Below, in pieces: positions 8,267 to 17,800 of a stretch of DNA of 64,000 nt (positions are counted from its first letter, which is position 1; the number at the start of each line of letters is the position of its first letter). Location: positions 248,001 to 312,000 of the forward strand of contig NZ_JAPKFL010000001.1 in the NCBI RefSeq assembly GCF_026262575.1. Direction: 5' to 3'. The notes under the pieces are model-generated. The model ran no database searches. It was not told the origin of the DNA and saw only the letters and a list, made by a program, of their open reading frames with translations. Source of the DNA: Streptomyces marinisediminis (GTDB taxonomy: Bacteria; Actinomycetota; Actinomycetes; Streptomycetales; Streptomycetaceae). Made by a program: the position numbers and the translations under genes.

Positions 8267-9493
8267 GTGGACGTACAGTCAAGACTCGACGACATCGTCG
8301 CGGCGGTCCGCAGCGCCCGCTCCATGCCCATGTCCGCCTCCTGCGTGGTCAACCGGGCCGAACTGCTCGCGCTGCTGGAGGAGTTGCGCGAAGCCCTGCC
8401 CGGCTCGCTCGCCGAGGCCCGCGAGCTCCTCGGGGGCCGCGAGCAGATGGTCGCCGAGGCGCAGCAGGAGGCCCGGCGCATCATCGACGCCGCGCACTCC
8501 GAGCGCGGCTCCCTGGTCTCCGGCACCGAGGTCGCCCGCCGCTCCCAGCAGGAGGCCGACCGCATCGTGGCCGAGGCGCGGCAGGAGGCGGACCGCATCC
8601 GCGCCGAGGCGGACGACTACGTCGACAGCAAGCTGGCCAACTTCGAGGTCGTGCTGAGCAAGACCATCGACTCCGTGGGTCGCGGCAAGGACAAGCTGCT
8701 GGGCCGCGCCCCGGACGCCGACGACCACGGTGACGACGGCGGCGCCCCCGAGCGCGTCGCCGACCCGCGCGAGCTGCGCGAGCGGGCGGACGCCTACGTC
8801 GAGACCCAGTTCCAGGCGTTCGAGGCGGTGCTGACCAAGACGCTCAGCGCCGTGGGCCGCGGGCGCAGCAAGCTCGGCGGCCACCGGCCGATCGACGAGC
8901 TCGGCGCCCACATCGCCGCCCAGGACGAGGCGGGGGCCGAAGGCCACCACCGGGTGCACGTCAGCGACGCCGACTACCTCGCCGGGCTCGCCGATCCGCA
9001 GGCGGAGCAGCCCGCACCGCCGCAGCCGCGCACCCCCGCCCAGGCCCCGCCCGAGCCCGCCCCGTACGCACCCGCCGCCGCGTACGAGCAGTCCTACGGC
9101 CGGCAGTCCTACGGCCAGGGGCAGGACACCCACGGCCAGGGCGCCCACGGCCGGGACGCCTACGGCCAGGGTCAGGACGCCTACGGTCAGGTCCAGGACG
9201 CCTACGGCCGGCAGGAGGCCGGCGGCCCGGGGGAGACCTACGACTACCCCCAGCAGGCCTATCCGCCCCAGCCCGGCTCCTACGCCGACTACCCGCAGCC
9301 CTACGCGGACCCGTACGCGGCCGATCCGGCGTACGCCCCCGACGCGGCCTACGCCCAGCACCAGGGGTACCCGCCGCAGCCGTCGCCGTACGAGCAGCAG
9401 CCCCAGGCCGCCCCGGCCCTGGACGAGACCAGCCTGTTCGACACCAGCATGATCGACATGGAGCAGCTCCGCCGCTACGAGCAGGGCGGCTGA
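8267..9493 (+). CDS. DivIVA/ATP-synthase-B-like coiled-coil cell division protein
   Basis: The 408-residue protein has a long charged coiled coil at about residues 35-135, rich in Ala, Glu, Arg and Asp heptads, and a second related helical block near 165-200; the motif FEVVLSKTI in the first is echoed by FEAVLTKTL in the second. The C-terminal part (about 265-385) is a disordered Gln/Tyr/Gly/Pro-rich tail of imperfect AYGQGQD-type repeats. It ends with a conserved-looking block SLFDTSMIDMEQLRRYEQGG. Such proteins are annotated as cell division initiation or DivIVA-related in Streptomyces; a role at membranes or poles is inference. I chose GTG 8267 because VDVQSRLDDIV begins the conserved region, and it appears leaderless. 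Confidence 0.8.
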   Translation: MDVQSRLDDIVAAVRSARSMPMSASCVVNRAELLALLEELREALPGSLAEARELLGGREQMVAEAQQEARRIIDAAHSERGSLVSGTEVARRSQQEADRIVAEARQEADRIRAEADDYVDSKLANFEVVLSKTIDSVGRGKDKLLGRAPDADDHGDDGGAPERVADPRELRERADAYVETQFQAFEAVLTKTLSAVGRGRSKLGGHRPIDELGAHIAAQDEAGAEGHHRVHVSDADYLAGLADPQAEQPAPPQPRTPAQAPPEPAPYAPAAAYEQSYGRQSYGQGQDTHGQGAHGRDAYGQGQDAYGQVQDAYGRQEAGGPGETYDYPQQAYPPQPGSYADYPQPYADPYAADPAYAPDAAYAQHQGYPPQPSPYEQQPQAAPALDETSLFDTSMIDMEQLRRYEQGG

Positions 9494-9615
9494 GCCGGCC
9501 CGGAGCGACCCGTCGGCCCCGGGCCGCTTTGGAGCCGGTGCCGGACGGCCGCGGACCGGTGCCGACGCCCGCGGAGCGGGCCCGGGCGGCGTCGGCCACC
9601 TGCGGCTTCGCCGAA

Positions 9616-9645
9616 TTGGGCGAAGCGGGCCCGGTGAAGTAAGCT
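9616..9645 (+). promoter_or_regulatory. Candidate promoter of the DUF177-rpmF-rnc-mutM cluster
   Basis: TTGGGC (9616-9621) and TAAGCT (9640-9645) are separated by 18 bp and precede the cluster by about 80-110 bp. The -10 fits TANNNT; the -35 is a partial match. A perfect 8-bp inverted repeat, GCTTCGCC at 9605-9612 with GGCGAAGC at 9619-9626, overlaps the -35 and could be an operator or the terminator of the preceding gene. Confidence 0.5.
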
Positions 9646-9756
9646 GACGTTTCGGTCGCACCGACGCCCGCCTTTCCGGCTGCCCGGAACCACCGCAGCC
9701 GTTCGAGACGAAAGCAGGAAGCCCTGAACGCCCCCCTCGACCCCCGCGCCCCGCTC

Positions 9757-10359
9757 GTGTTCGACACACGCGAGCTGGGTCGGCGTCCGGGTGCCATGAA
9801 GCGGCTCTCCCGCACCGTGGACGCTCCGAAGGACCTCGGCACCGAGGTCATCGGCGTGCCGGAGGGAGCCCAGGTGGACCTGGACCTCCGCCTGGAGGCG
9901 GTCATGGAGGGCGTGCTCGTCACGGGGAGCGCGCGTGCGCCGCTGACGGGGGAGTGCGTAAGGTGTCTGGAGCCGCTGGAGCAGGAATGCGAGGCGGACT
10001 TCCAGGAGCTGTTCTCCTACCCCGACGCCGACGACCGGAGCCGTTTCACGGACACCGGTGACGACGCCGAGGACGAGGACGACACGCTCAACCTCGAGGG
10101 CGACCTGTTCGACCTCGAACCGGTGCTGCGGGACGCGGTGGTGCTCTCACTGCCCATGCAGCCCGTGTGCCAGGAGGACTGCCCGGGGCTCTGCCCCCGG
10201 TGCGGCGCCCGGCTCGCGGACGATCCCGACCACCAGCACGACGAGGCCGTCGACATCCGGTGGGCGGCCCTGGAGGGACTCGCCGAGGACATCCGCCACG
10301 GCGAGAAGGACAACGTGGACGGCACCGCACCCGGTGCCGACGAGAAGCAGGAGAAGTAG
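9757..10359 (+). CDS. DUF177 (YceD-type) protein upstream of rpmF
   Basis: YceD/DUF177 proteins are almost always encoded directly before rpmF and are implicated in 23S rRNA or ribosome maturation; the exact role is not settled here. The protein has two cysteine motifs, CVRC near residue 69 and CPRC with upstream cysteines near residue 145, consistent with a zinc ribbon. The coordinates use the first canonical start, GTG 9757, but that codon has no ribosome site (only C-rich sequence). The frame is open upstream and reads ALNAPLDPRAPL, which resembles the N-terminus of Streptomyces homologues as I remember them. The likelier start is CTG 9724, five bases after AGGAAG. The gene ends two bases before rpmF. 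Confidence 0.85.
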   Translation: MFDTRELGRRPGAMKRLSRTVDAPKDLGTEVIGVPEGAQVDLDLRLEAVMEGVLVTGSARAPLTGECVRCLEPLEQECEADFQELFSYPDADDRSRFTDTGDDAEDEDDTLNLEGDLFDLEPVLRDAVVLSLPMQPVCQEDCPGLCPRCGARLADDPDHQHDEAVDIRWAALEGLAEDIRHGEKDNVDGTAPGADEKQEK

Positions 10360-10361
10360 CC

Positions 10362-10535
10362 GTGGCCGTTCCCAAGCGGAAGATGTCGCGCAGCAACACG
10401 CGCCACCGCCGGTCGCAGTGGAAGGCTGCGGTCCCCACCCTGGTCAAGTGCGAGCGCTGCCAGGAGCCGAAGCAGCAGCACATCGCGTGCCCGAGCTGCG
10501 GCACCTACAACAAGCGTCAGGTCCTCGAGGTCTGA
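10362..10535 (+). CDS. rpmF: 50S ribosomal protein L32
   Basis: L32 is a small zinc-binding protein of the large subunit. The 57-residue product begins [17 protein letters not shown], the canonical N-terminus, from a GTG two bases after the upstream stop. The zinc site is CERC near residue 30 and CPSC near residue 43. The ribosome site lies inside the end of the preceding gene (GAGAAG), so the two are translationally coupled. It is followed after 19 bp by rnc. Confidence 0.96.
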   Translation: MAVPKRKMSRSNTRHRRSQWKAAVPTLVKCERCQEPKQQHIACPSCGTYNKRQVLEV

Positions 10536-10554
10536 TCGGCGGGTGACAGGCTCC

Positions 10555-11385
10555 ATGTCAGACGCCAGCAAGCCCACGGGGGCAACGGCGGGTCTGGTGG
10601 ATGCGGCCTCGTCCCACACGCTTCTGGAAGGGCGGCTCGGGTACCAGCTTGAGTCCGCCCTTCTGACGCGTGCGCTGACGCACCGCAGCTTCGCGTACGA
10701 GAACGGCGGGCTGCCGACGAACGAGCGTTTGGAGTTCCTCGGCGACTCGGTCCTGGGCCTCGTGGTGACGGACACGCTCTACCGCTCGCACCCGGAGCTG
10801 CCCGAGGGCCAGCTCGCCAAGTTGCGGGCGGCGGTCGTCAACTCCCGGGCGCTGGCCGAGGTCGCACGCGGTCTGGAACTGGGCTCGTTCGTCCGCCTCG
10901 GGCGGGGCGAGGAGGGCACCGGCGGCCGGAACAAGGCGTCGATCCTGGCCGACACCCTGGAGGCGGTCATCGGCGCCGTCTACCTCGACCAGGGACTGAC
11001 GGCGGCGGAGAAGCTGGTGCACCGGCTCTTCGACCCGCTGATCGAGAAGTCGGCGGGGCTGGGCGCGGGCCTGGACTGGAAGACCAGCCTCCAGGAACTG
11101 ACCGCCGCCGAGGGGTTGGGCGTGCCCGAGTACGTGGTGACCGAGACCGGCCCGGACCACGAGAAGACCTTCACGGCTGCTGCCCGCGTCGGTGGTGTCG
11201 CGTACGGCACCGGCACCGGCCGCAGCAAGAAGGAAGCCGAACAGCAGGCCGCCGAGACGGCCTGGCGCGAGATCCGCGCGGCGGCGGACGCGGGGGGCGA
11301 CTCCGCCCCTCCCACCGCCGGAACCGAGGCGGCGGGCGAGGCCGAGGCCGCCCCGGTGCGCGAGAGCGCGGACCGCAGCGTGTAG
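10555..11385 (+). CDS. rnc: Ribonuclease III
   Basis: RNase III cleaves double-stranded RNA in rRNA processing and mRNA decay; in S. coelicolor the gene is also called absB because its loss blocks antibiotic production. The 276-residue protein has the catalytic domain with signature [15 protein letters not shown] at about residue 56, the second acidic site [14 protein letters not shown] near 128, and a C-terminal double-stranded RNA-binding domain at about 170-240 ([10 protein letters not shown] start). A low-complexity Ala/Glu tail follows. ATG 10555 is preceded by ACAGG; GTG 10543 in the same frame is possible and would add four residues. It follows rpmF and precedes mutM, the standard actinobacterial order. 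Confidence 0.94.
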   Translation: MSDASKPTGATAGLVDAASSHTLLEGRLGYQLESALLTRALTHRSFAYENGGLPTNERLEFLGDSVLGLVVTDTLYRSHPELPEGQLAKLRAAVVNSRALAEVARGLELGSFVRLGRGEEGTGGRNKASILADTLEAVIGAVYLDQGLTAAEKLVHRLFDPLIEKSAGLGAGLDWKTSLQELTAAEGLGVPEYVVTETGPDHEKTFTAAARVGGVAYGTGTGRSKKEAEQQAAETAWREIRAAADAGGDSAPPTAGTEAAGEAEAAPVRESADRSV

Positions 11386-11510
11386 CACCCGGTGCGGGCG
11401 GGCGGGGCAGGGCGGCGCGCCCTGCCCCGCCCGCCCGCTCGGTGGGCGGTCCGCCGTCCACCGGGGTGCGCGGCGCGCCGGAAGCGAGCGGGAAACGGGA
11501 GGGGCGGGGC

Positions 11511-12383
11511 GTGCCCGAGTTGCCTGAGGTCGAGGTCGTCCGGCGCGGGCTGGACCGGTGGGTCAGCGGGCGGACGGTCGAGCTGGTCACCGTGTTGCAC
11601 CCGCGGGCGGTGCGCCGGCACGCGGCCGGGGCGGCCGACTTCGCCGCCCGGCTCGCCGGGCACCGCGTCGGCCCCGTGCAGCGGCGCGGGAAGTACCTGT
11701 GGCTGCCCCTGGCCGCCGAGGACGGCGAGCCCTCCGGGTCCGCGGTGCTCGCGCACCTGGGGATGAGCGGCCAGCTCCTGGTCCAGCCCGTCGGCGCGCC
11801 GGACGAGCGGCATCTGCGGGTGCGCGTCGCGTTCGCCGACGCGGGCGAGGGTGAGCTGCGCTTCGTCGACCAGCGCACGTTCGGCGGGCTGTCGGTCCAC
11901 CCGGTCACCGCCGAGGGCCTGCCCGACGTCATCGCGCACATCGCCCGCGACCCGCTGGACCCGGCGTTCGACGACGACGCCTTCCACACCGCGCTGCGCG
12001 CCCGGCGCACCACGCTCAAGCGCGCCCTGCTGGACCAGTCGCTCATCAGCGGTGTCGGCAACATCTACGCGGACGAGGCGCTGTGGCGCGCCCGGTTGCA
12101 CTACGACCGGCCGACCGCCACCCTCACCCGGCCGCGCACCCGCGAGCTGCTGGAGCACGTGCGCGCGGTGATGACGGCGGCGCTGGCGGTCGGCGGGACG
12201 AGCTTCGACAGCCTCTACGTCAACGTGAACGGCGAATCCGGTTACTTCGACCGCTCGCTGGACGCCTACGGACGCGAGGAGGAGCCCTGCCGGCGCTGCG
12301 GCACCCCGCTGCGCCGCCGCGCCTGGATGAACCGCTCCAGTTACTTCTGCCCGCGCTGCCAGCGCCCGCCCCGCCCCCGCTGA
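11511..12383 (+). CDS. mutM: Formamidopyrimidine-DNA glycosylase
   Basis: MutM (Fpg) excises 8-oxoguanine and other oxidised purines and nicks the abasic site. The processed N-terminus [13 protein letters not shown] contains the catalytic proline (residue 2) and Glu3. The helix-two-turn-helix region includes [15 protein letters not shown] near residue 180. The C-terminal zinc finger has CRRC near residue 262 and CPRC near 282. Its 290 residues match the family. The GTG is preceded by GGGAGGGG. The gene follows rnc by 125 bp and converges with the CAP-domain gene. The short proline/arginine tail after the zinc finger is minor. Confidence 0.95.
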   Translation: MPELPEVEVVRRGLDRWVSGRTVELVTVLHPRAVRRHAAGAADFAARLAGHRVGPVQRRGKYLWLPLAAEDGEPSGSAVLAHLGMSGQLLVQPVGAPDERHLRVRVAFADAGEGELRFVDQRTFGGLSVHPVTAEGLPDVIAHIARDPLDPAFDDDAFHTALRARRTTLKRALLDQSLISGVGNIYADEALWRARLHYDRPTATLTRPRTRELLEHVRAVMTAALAVGGTSFDSLYVNVNGESGYFDRSLDAYGREEEPCRRCGTPLRRRAWMNRSSYFCPRCQRPPRPR

Positions 12384-12483
12384 CCGGCCGCCCACCGGGC
12401 GGTGCGCCGAGTGGGGCGCGGTTCACCTCGTGGGCCCGTCGGCCGGGCCCCGTCAGCGGCGCGGGGTGTGAGCGGCGGTCGGA

Positions 12484-13446
12484 TCAGTAGCCGAAGGCCT
12501 GGGTCCACCAGGGGCCGCCGTCGCCGTTGTGCACACCGACGCCCAGGGTAGTGAAGTCGCAGTTCACGATGTTCGCCCGGTGACCGGGGCTGTTCATCCA
12601 CGCCTCCATGACGGCCTCCGGGGTGGCCTGCCCGCGGGCGATGTTCTCGCCGCCCATGTGCCGCACGCCCGCCTCCGCGGCCCGGTCGAAGGGGCTGCGG
12701 CCCTCCGGGTCGGTGTGGGAGAAGTAGCCGCGCTCGGCCATGTCCCGGCTGTGGTCGCCGGCGAGCCCGGCCAGGGCGGCGTCCGCGCGGAGCGGTTGGC
12801 ACCCGGCCCGGGCCCGCTCCTGGTTGACCAGGGTGAGGACGCGGGCCTCGGTCGCCGAGTGCGCGCCGTCGTCCCCCGGAGGGGTGGGAGCGGGATTGTC
12901 GGGGGTCGGCTCGGGGGCGGGTCGGACGGGCGTCGGGGCCGCCGGCGGGGTGCTCGCGGGGGGCGCGGAGCTCTCCGGCCGCTCGCCGCCGTTCCCGCCG
13001 CCGGTGCCGGAGGCCGCGTCCTCCTCCGGCGCGCCGCCCCGGTCGGCCGGGTCCGCGGAGGCCCGTGCGGCGTCCTCGCCGGTGGGTTTCCTCGACGGGG
13101 AGGGCGTCGCCCCGGGTTCGGCGCGCTGTTCGTCGCGGCTGGCCGCGCGCTCCTCGCGGTCCTGCGCGGCGTCGGACCGGGTGCTCGGGGCGGGGAAGCT
13201 GGGCGTGGCGTCGGCCCGCACCGTCGAGGCGGGGTCGTCCGTGCCGCCGAGTGAGCCGGGGCCGGGGACGAGCCCGCTGGTGACGGCCACCGTGCCGACG
13301 GCCGCGGCCGCCGATATGCCCAGCAGTCCCGTCCGCACCGGCACGCGGCGGCGCCCGCGGTGGGAGGCCCGGGAGTCCTCGGTGGCGGAGTGCAGCGCGG
13401 GGTCGTGCACGACGGGAGCGCGGTGTGCGCGTCGGTGGCGGCCCAT
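12484..13446 (-). CDS. Membrane-anchored or secreted CAP/SCP-domain protein
   Basis: The 320-residue protein has a basic N-terminus, a hydrophobic segment at about residues 38-60 (signal peptide or anchor), a long Pro/Thr/Ala/Glu-rich disordered linker (about 65-195), and a C-terminal CAP domain (about 198-320). The domain carries [37 protein letters not shown] and [10 protein letters not shown], the conserved bacterial CAP motifs including two histidines. Two cysteines (in ARAGCQPL and VNCDF) could form a disulfide. Function is unknown; bacterial CAP proteins are usually extracellular. The start codon is separated from a TAGATT -10 by about 65 bp. It is monocistronic, converging with mutM and divergent from acyP. 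Confidence 0.85.
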   Translation of the reverse strand: MGRHRRAHRAPVVHDPALHSATEDSRASHRGRRRVPVRTGLLGISAAAAVGTVAVTSGLVPGPGSLGGTDDPASTVRADATPSFPAPSTRSDAAQDREERAASRDEQRAEPGATPSPSRKPTGEDAARASADPADRGGAPEEDAASGTGGGNGGERPESSAPPASTPPAAPTPVRPAPEPTPDNPAPTPPGDDGAHSATEARVLTLVNQERARAGCQPLRADAALAGLAGDHSRDMAERGYFSHTDPEGRSPFDRAAEAGVRHMGGENIARGQATPEAVMEAWMNSPGHRANIVNCDFTTLGVGVHNGDGGPWWTQAFGY

Positions 13447-13479
13447 CTCTCGCTGTCCTCACGTGGTCGACGACATCGT

Positions 13480-13519
13480 GCCTCACCCGTTCGAGTGAGG
13501 CTTGTTCGGGGGGAATCTA
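13480..13519 (-). promoter_or_regulatory. -10 TAGATT and leader inverted repeat of CAP gene
   Basis: On the minus strand TAGATT (complement of 13514-13519) is a near-ideal -10. Between it and the start codon lies a perfect 7-bp inverted repeat, GCCTCAC (13480-13486) and GTGAGGC (13495-13501 on the plus strand), that could be an operator or leader hairpin. The -35 is not clear. Confidence 0.45.
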
Positions 13520-13565
13520 CGCCATGGCGTGCGGAGCGGAAGTGCGGCGGCGGGAAATCCCCGGA

Positions 13566-13571
13566 TAGCGT
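13566..13571 (+). promoter_or_regulatory. -10 element TAGCGT, leaderless start of acyP
   Basis: TAGCGT ends exactly 7 nt before ATG 13579, and there is no ribosome site between them. This is the same geometry as at 8254 and 31763 and supports the upstream start of acyP. No good -35 is visible. Confidence 0.5.
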
Positions 13572-13578
13572 GCGTCAC

Positions 13579-14028
13579 ATGAGCACAGCGGGAAACGACG
13601 CGCCGGGCGGCCCACGGGAGGCCGGGGACGCGGCGGCGAGCCCGACGACGGGCACGGCGGGGGACGCGGCGGCGCCCCCGGCCGGGACGGCCACGGGCCC
13701 GGCCGGGGGAACGGCGGCGGGCGCGGCGGCGGAGGCGGGGAGCGCGGGGCGGGACGATGCGCGGATGACGGCGTGGGTGCGCGGCCGGGTGCAGGGCGTG
13801 GGCTTCCGCTGGTACACCCGGGCGAACGCGCTGCGCATCGGCGGCCTGACCGGCTTCGCCACCAACCTGGGGGACGGCCGCGTGCAGGTGCTCGCCGAGG
13901 GGCCGCGCGAGCGGTGCGCCGCGCTGCTGGACTGGCTGCGCGGCGACGACACGCCGGGCGAGGTGACAGGGGTCACGGAAATCTGGGACACCCCGCGCGG
14001 CGGCTACCCCGACTTCGAGATCCGCTGA
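13579..14028 (+). CDS. acyP: Acylphosphatase with long low-complexity N-terminus
   Basis: Acylphosphatase hydrolyses acyl phosphates. The catalytic domain occupies the last 87 residues. It has [15 protein letters not shown], where the Arg of the VQGVGFR loop binds phosphate, and the catalytic Asn in [10 protein letters not shown], ending in the usual DFEIR. With ATG 13579 the protein has 149 residues and the first 62 are Ala/Gly/Thr-rich and probably disordered. ATG 13765 (MTAWVRGR) would give a conventional acylphosphatase of 87 residues. I prefer 13579 because a TANNNT -10 sits 7 nt upstream, indicating a leaderless mRNA, but the shorter form with the weak GGGGCGGGA site is a real alternative. 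Confidence 0.85.
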   Translation: MSTAGNDAPGGPREAGDAAASPTTGTAGDAAAPPAGTATGPAGGTAAGAAAEAGSAGRDDARMTAWVRGRVQGVGFRWYTRANALRIGGLTGFATNLGDGRVQVLAEGPRERCAALLDWLRGDDTPGEVTGVTEIWDTPRGGYPDFEIR

Positions 14029-14357
14029 CCACGGGACGGGTCGGCGGTATCGCGGCAACTGGTTGCCAAACGGCGGCTGACATGCAAGGCTGCGCTGCGA
14101 GTGATCCACTGTGGTCCGCGCACCCGCGGGGCCCCGCTCCGGCGCACACACCGCCGTCCGAGCCGGGCCGTCCGCCCACACTGCGTGTGATCGTGTTGAC
14201 CGTCGTCACTTTTGGTGAGACGCTTGAAGCCCCGCGCACCTTGGCAGTTCGGCCGTGCGAAACCGTACGCAGAGCAGGCGTTCGCGGGTGTCCAGAACAC
14301 ATCACTCACGACCCACCACCGCTGCGGTCGGTCACTCAGTGTGGAGGACCATCCATC
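14029..14357. other. Intergenic region before the small coiled-coil gene
   Basis: No coding sequence is apparent. It contains a 14-bp interrupted palindrome GGCAAC-TG-GTTGCC at 14054-14067 just after acyP. A possible promoter is TTGACC at 14196-14201 with GACGCT 17 bp downstream (14219-14224); the -10 match is poor. The sequence is less GC-rich than the flanking genes, consistent with a regulatory region. Confidence 0.4.
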
Positions 14358-14564
14358 ATGGCAAAGGCGCTTCTCGGTTACGTCGGCGGCTCCGACCCCC
14401 GAGTCCTCGCCGAGATGCGACGGCTTCAGCAGCGCGTTCAGGACCTGGAGTCCGAGCTCATCCGGATGCAGGCCGAGAACGACGCGCTGACCGCCGCCCG
14501 TCATCACGGCGACTCGTTGCTCGAGAGCATCGACGTCTCCCACGGCGAGCCGGCTCTCACCTGA
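14358..14564 (+). CDS. Small conserved coiled-coil protein (68 aa)
   Basis: The predicted 68-residue protein begins MAKALLGYVGGSDPR and contains a leucine-rich amphipathic helix from about residue 18 to 50 (MRRLQQRVQDLESELIRMQ), a probable coiled coil. A short tail ends in EPALT. GGAGG lies 10 nt before the ATG. I recall very similar small proteins in this position beside smc in other Streptomyces, which supports it being real, but no function is known to me. It is monocistronic, with a hairpin terminator right after it. Dimerisation or binding to a larger coiled-coil partner would be a natural hypothesis. Confidence 0.85.
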   Translation: MAKALLGYVGGSDPRVLAEMRRLQQRVQDLESELIRMQAENDALTAARHHGDSLLESIDVSHGEPALT

Positions 14565-14580
14565 CCCGGACACCGGGCGG

Positions 14581-14635
14581 GTGAGCGCGCGTAGCTCACC
14601 GAGTGCAGAACTGCGAGGGACGCTTCGGCGTCCCT
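14581..14635 (+). terminator. Tandem hairpins ending the small coiled-coil gene
   Basis: GTGAGC (14581-14586) pairs with GCTCAC (14594-14599). A second, stronger hairpin pairs AGGGACGC (14616-14623) with GCGTCCCT (14628-14635) across a TTCG tetraloop, followed by TCGTC. The second hairpin is a classic intrinsic-type terminator. Confidence 0.75.
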
Positions 14636-14809
14636 TCGTCATGTGGCCCCCTCGGAGCCGCCGTACCGCCCTCCCCTGACGCCCTTCCGGCCGGAGGCCG
14701 CCGCTCGTCCCGCTGCGTGTCACCGAGCGCGGCGCCCGCTCACCGAGCGCGCTCTCGTATACCGAGTGATGTGCCCTGCGCCTTCCGTCGTGAAACCGCG
14801 CCGCCCCGG

Positions 14810-14815
14810 TAAAGT
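14810..14815 (+). promoter_or_regulatory. -10 element TAAAGT, leaderless start of smc
   Basis: TAAAGT fits TANNNT and ends 8 nt before GTG 14824. The 8-nt gap (CACCCGCC) contains no ribosome site. Transcription probably starts at or next to the GTG. No strong -35 is visible at 16-18 bp. Confidence 0.6.
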
Positions 14816-14823
14816 CACCCGCC

Positions 14824-17800
14824 GTGCACCTCAAGAGCCTCACCCTGCGAGGGTTCAAGTCCTTCGCATCCGCCACCACGCTGCGCTTCGAGCCCGGCAT
14901 CACGTGCGTGGTCGGCCCGAACGGCTCCGGCAAGTCCAACGTCGTGGACGCGCTGTCGTGGGTGATGGGGGAGCAGGGGGCGAAGTCGCTGCGCGGCGGG
15001 AAGATGGAGGACGTCATCTTCGCCGGCACGGCGGGCCCCCACGGGCGCCCCGCCCTCGGCCGCGCCGAGGTCTCGCTCACCATCGACAACGCCGACGGCG
15101 CGCTGCCCATCGAGTACGCCGAGGTCACCATCACGCGGATCATGTTCCGCAACGGCGGCAGCGAGTACCAGATCAACGGGGACACCTGCCGGCTGCTGGA
15201 CATCCAGGAGCTGCTGTCGGACTCCGGCATCGGCCGCGAGATGCACGTCATCGTCGGGCAGGGCCAGCTCGACGGCGTCCTGCACGCCGACCCCACCGGC
15301 CGCCGGGCCTTCATCGAGGAGGCCGCCGGGGTGCTCAAGCACCGCAAGCGCAAGGAGAAGGCGCTGCGGAAGCTGGACGCGATGCAGGCCAACCTCGCCC
15401 GTGTGCAGGACCTCACCGACGAGCTACGCCGCCAGCTCAAACCGCTGGGCCGGCAGGCCGCCGCGGCGCGCCGGGCCGCCGTCATCCAGGCCGACCTGCG
15501 CGACGCCCGGCTGCGGCTGCTCGCCGACGACCTGGTGGCGTTGGAGAGCGCGCTGCGGGCCGAGATCGCCGACGAGGCGGCGCTCAAGGAGCGCAAGGAC
15601 GCCGCCGAGGCGGCGCTGGCCGAGGCACAGCGCCACGAGCACGCCCTCGAAGAGCAGGTGCGGCGCCTGACGCCGCGGCTGACGCGGGCCCAGCAGACCT
15701 GGTACGAGCTGTCCCAGCTGGCCGAGCGGGTGCGCGGCACGATCAGCCTGGCCGACGCCCGGGTCACCAGCGCCCGCGCCGCGCCGCCCGAGGAGCGCCG
15801 GGGCCGCGACCCGGAGGAGCTGGAGCGCGAGGCCGACCGCGTCCGGGAGCAGGAGGCCGAGCTCGAAGCCGCGCTGGAGGCCGCGAGCCGCGCCCTGGAG
15901 GACACCGCGGACCACCGGGCCGAGCTGGAGCGCCGGCTGGCCGACGAGGAACGCGCCCTCAAGGACGCCGCCCGCGAGATCGCCCAGCGCCGCGAGGAGC
16001 TGGCGCGGCTGGGCGGGCAGGCGAGCGCGGCCCGGAGCAAGGCCGCCTCCGCGCAGGCCGAGATCGACCGGCTGAGCGCCGCCCGGGACGACGCCACCGC
16101 GCGGGCCGCCGCCGCGCAGGAGGAGTACGAGGCCCTGCGCGCCGAGGTGGGCGGCATGGACGAGGGCGACGCCGAGCTCGCCGCCCGGCACGAGGCGGCC
16201 CGCGCCGAACTCGCGGACGCCGAGAGCGCGCTGAACGCCGCCCGGGACGCGCTCTCCGACGCCGAGCGGGAGCGGGCGGCCACCGCCGCCCGCCGGGACG
16301 CGCTCGCCCTCGGTCTGCGCCGCAAGGACGGCACCGGCGCGCTCCTGGCGGCCCGCGACCGGCTCACCGGCCTGCTCGGGCCGGCCGCCGAACTCCTGAG
16401 CGTCCACCCCGGTTACGAGGTGCCCGTCGCCGCCGCGCTGGGCGCCGCGGCCGACGCGGTCGCCGTCGCCGGGCCCGGCGCCGCGGCCGAGGCGCTGCGG
16501 CTGCTGCGCAAGCAGGACGGCGGACGCGCCGTCCTGCTCGTGGGGGGCGCGCCGGACCCCGCCGGGGCCGCCGCGGAGCCGACCGCCCCCGAGCCGGCCG
16601 CCGCGGCGCTGGTGCGCGGCCCGCAGGAGCTGCTGCCCGCCGTGCGGCGGCTGCTGCACCGCGTCGTCGTCGTCGACACCCTGGCGGACGCCGAGGACCT
16701 GGTGCGCCGGCGGCCGGAGCTGACCGCCGTGACGGCCGAGGGCGACCTGCTCGGCGCGCACGTCGCGCACGGCGGTTCGGCCGGCGCGCCGAGCCTGCTG
16801 GAGACGCAGGCCGCGGTGGACGAGGCGGGCGCCGCGCTGGAGCGTCTGGACGCGCGCTGCGCCGAACTCGGCCGGGCCCGGGAGCGGGCGGCGGCGCGGC
16901 GGGGGGAGTGCGCGGCCGCGGTGGAGGAGCTGGGCCGGCGGCGCAGCACGGCCGACCGGGAGAAGTCGGCCGTCGCCGCCCGGCTCGGGCGTCTGTCCGG
17001 CCAGGCCAGGGGGGCGGCCGAGGAGGCGGAGCGCTGCGAGAGCGCCGTGGCGCGGGCCGAGGAGTCGCTCGTGCGGGCCACCGCGCACGCCGCCGAGCTG
17101 TCCGAGCGGCTGGAGGTGGCGCAGGAGGCGGCCGACGGACTGGAGGAGCCCGACACCGCCGTGCGCGACCGGCTCGCCGCCGACGGCGCCAACGCCCGGC
17201 AGACGGAGATGGAGGCCCGGCTCCAGGTGCGCACCCACGAGGAGCGGGTGAAGGCGCTCGCCGGGCGGGCCGACGGCCTGGACCGGGCCGCCCGCGCGGA
17301 GCGGGAGGCCCGGGCCCGCGCCGAGCGGCGGCGGGCCCGGCTGCGGCACGAGGCCGAGGTCGCCGCCGCGGTGGCCGACGGCGCCCGGCAGGTGCTGGCG
17401 CACGTGGAGGTCTCCCTCGGCCGCGCCGAGGAGGAGCGCGCGGAGGCCGAGCGGGCCCGGGCCGAGCGCGACAGCGCGCTGACGGCCGCCCGCGCCCGGG
17501 GCCGGGAGCTGTCCGCGGAGCTGGACAAGCTCACCGACTCGGTGCACCGCGGCGAGGTGCTCGGCGCCGAGAAGCGCCTGCGCGTCGAACAGCTCCAGCA
17601 CCGGGCCCTGGAGGAGCTGGGCGTCGAGCCGGGCGTGCTGGTGGCCGAGTACGGGCCCGACCAGCCGGTGCCGCCGTCCCCGCCCGCCGAGGGCGAGGAG
17701 CTGCCACAGGACCCGGAGCACCCGCGCAACCGCCCGGTGCCCTTCGACCGCGCCGAGCAGGAGAAGCGGCTCCGGGCCGCGGAGCGGGCCTACCAGAAGC

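Noticed and set aside
14603-14812. Short plus-strand ORF between the coiled-coil gene and smc
   Set aside because: Starts inside the terminator hairpin, no ribosome site, no conserved-looking sequence.
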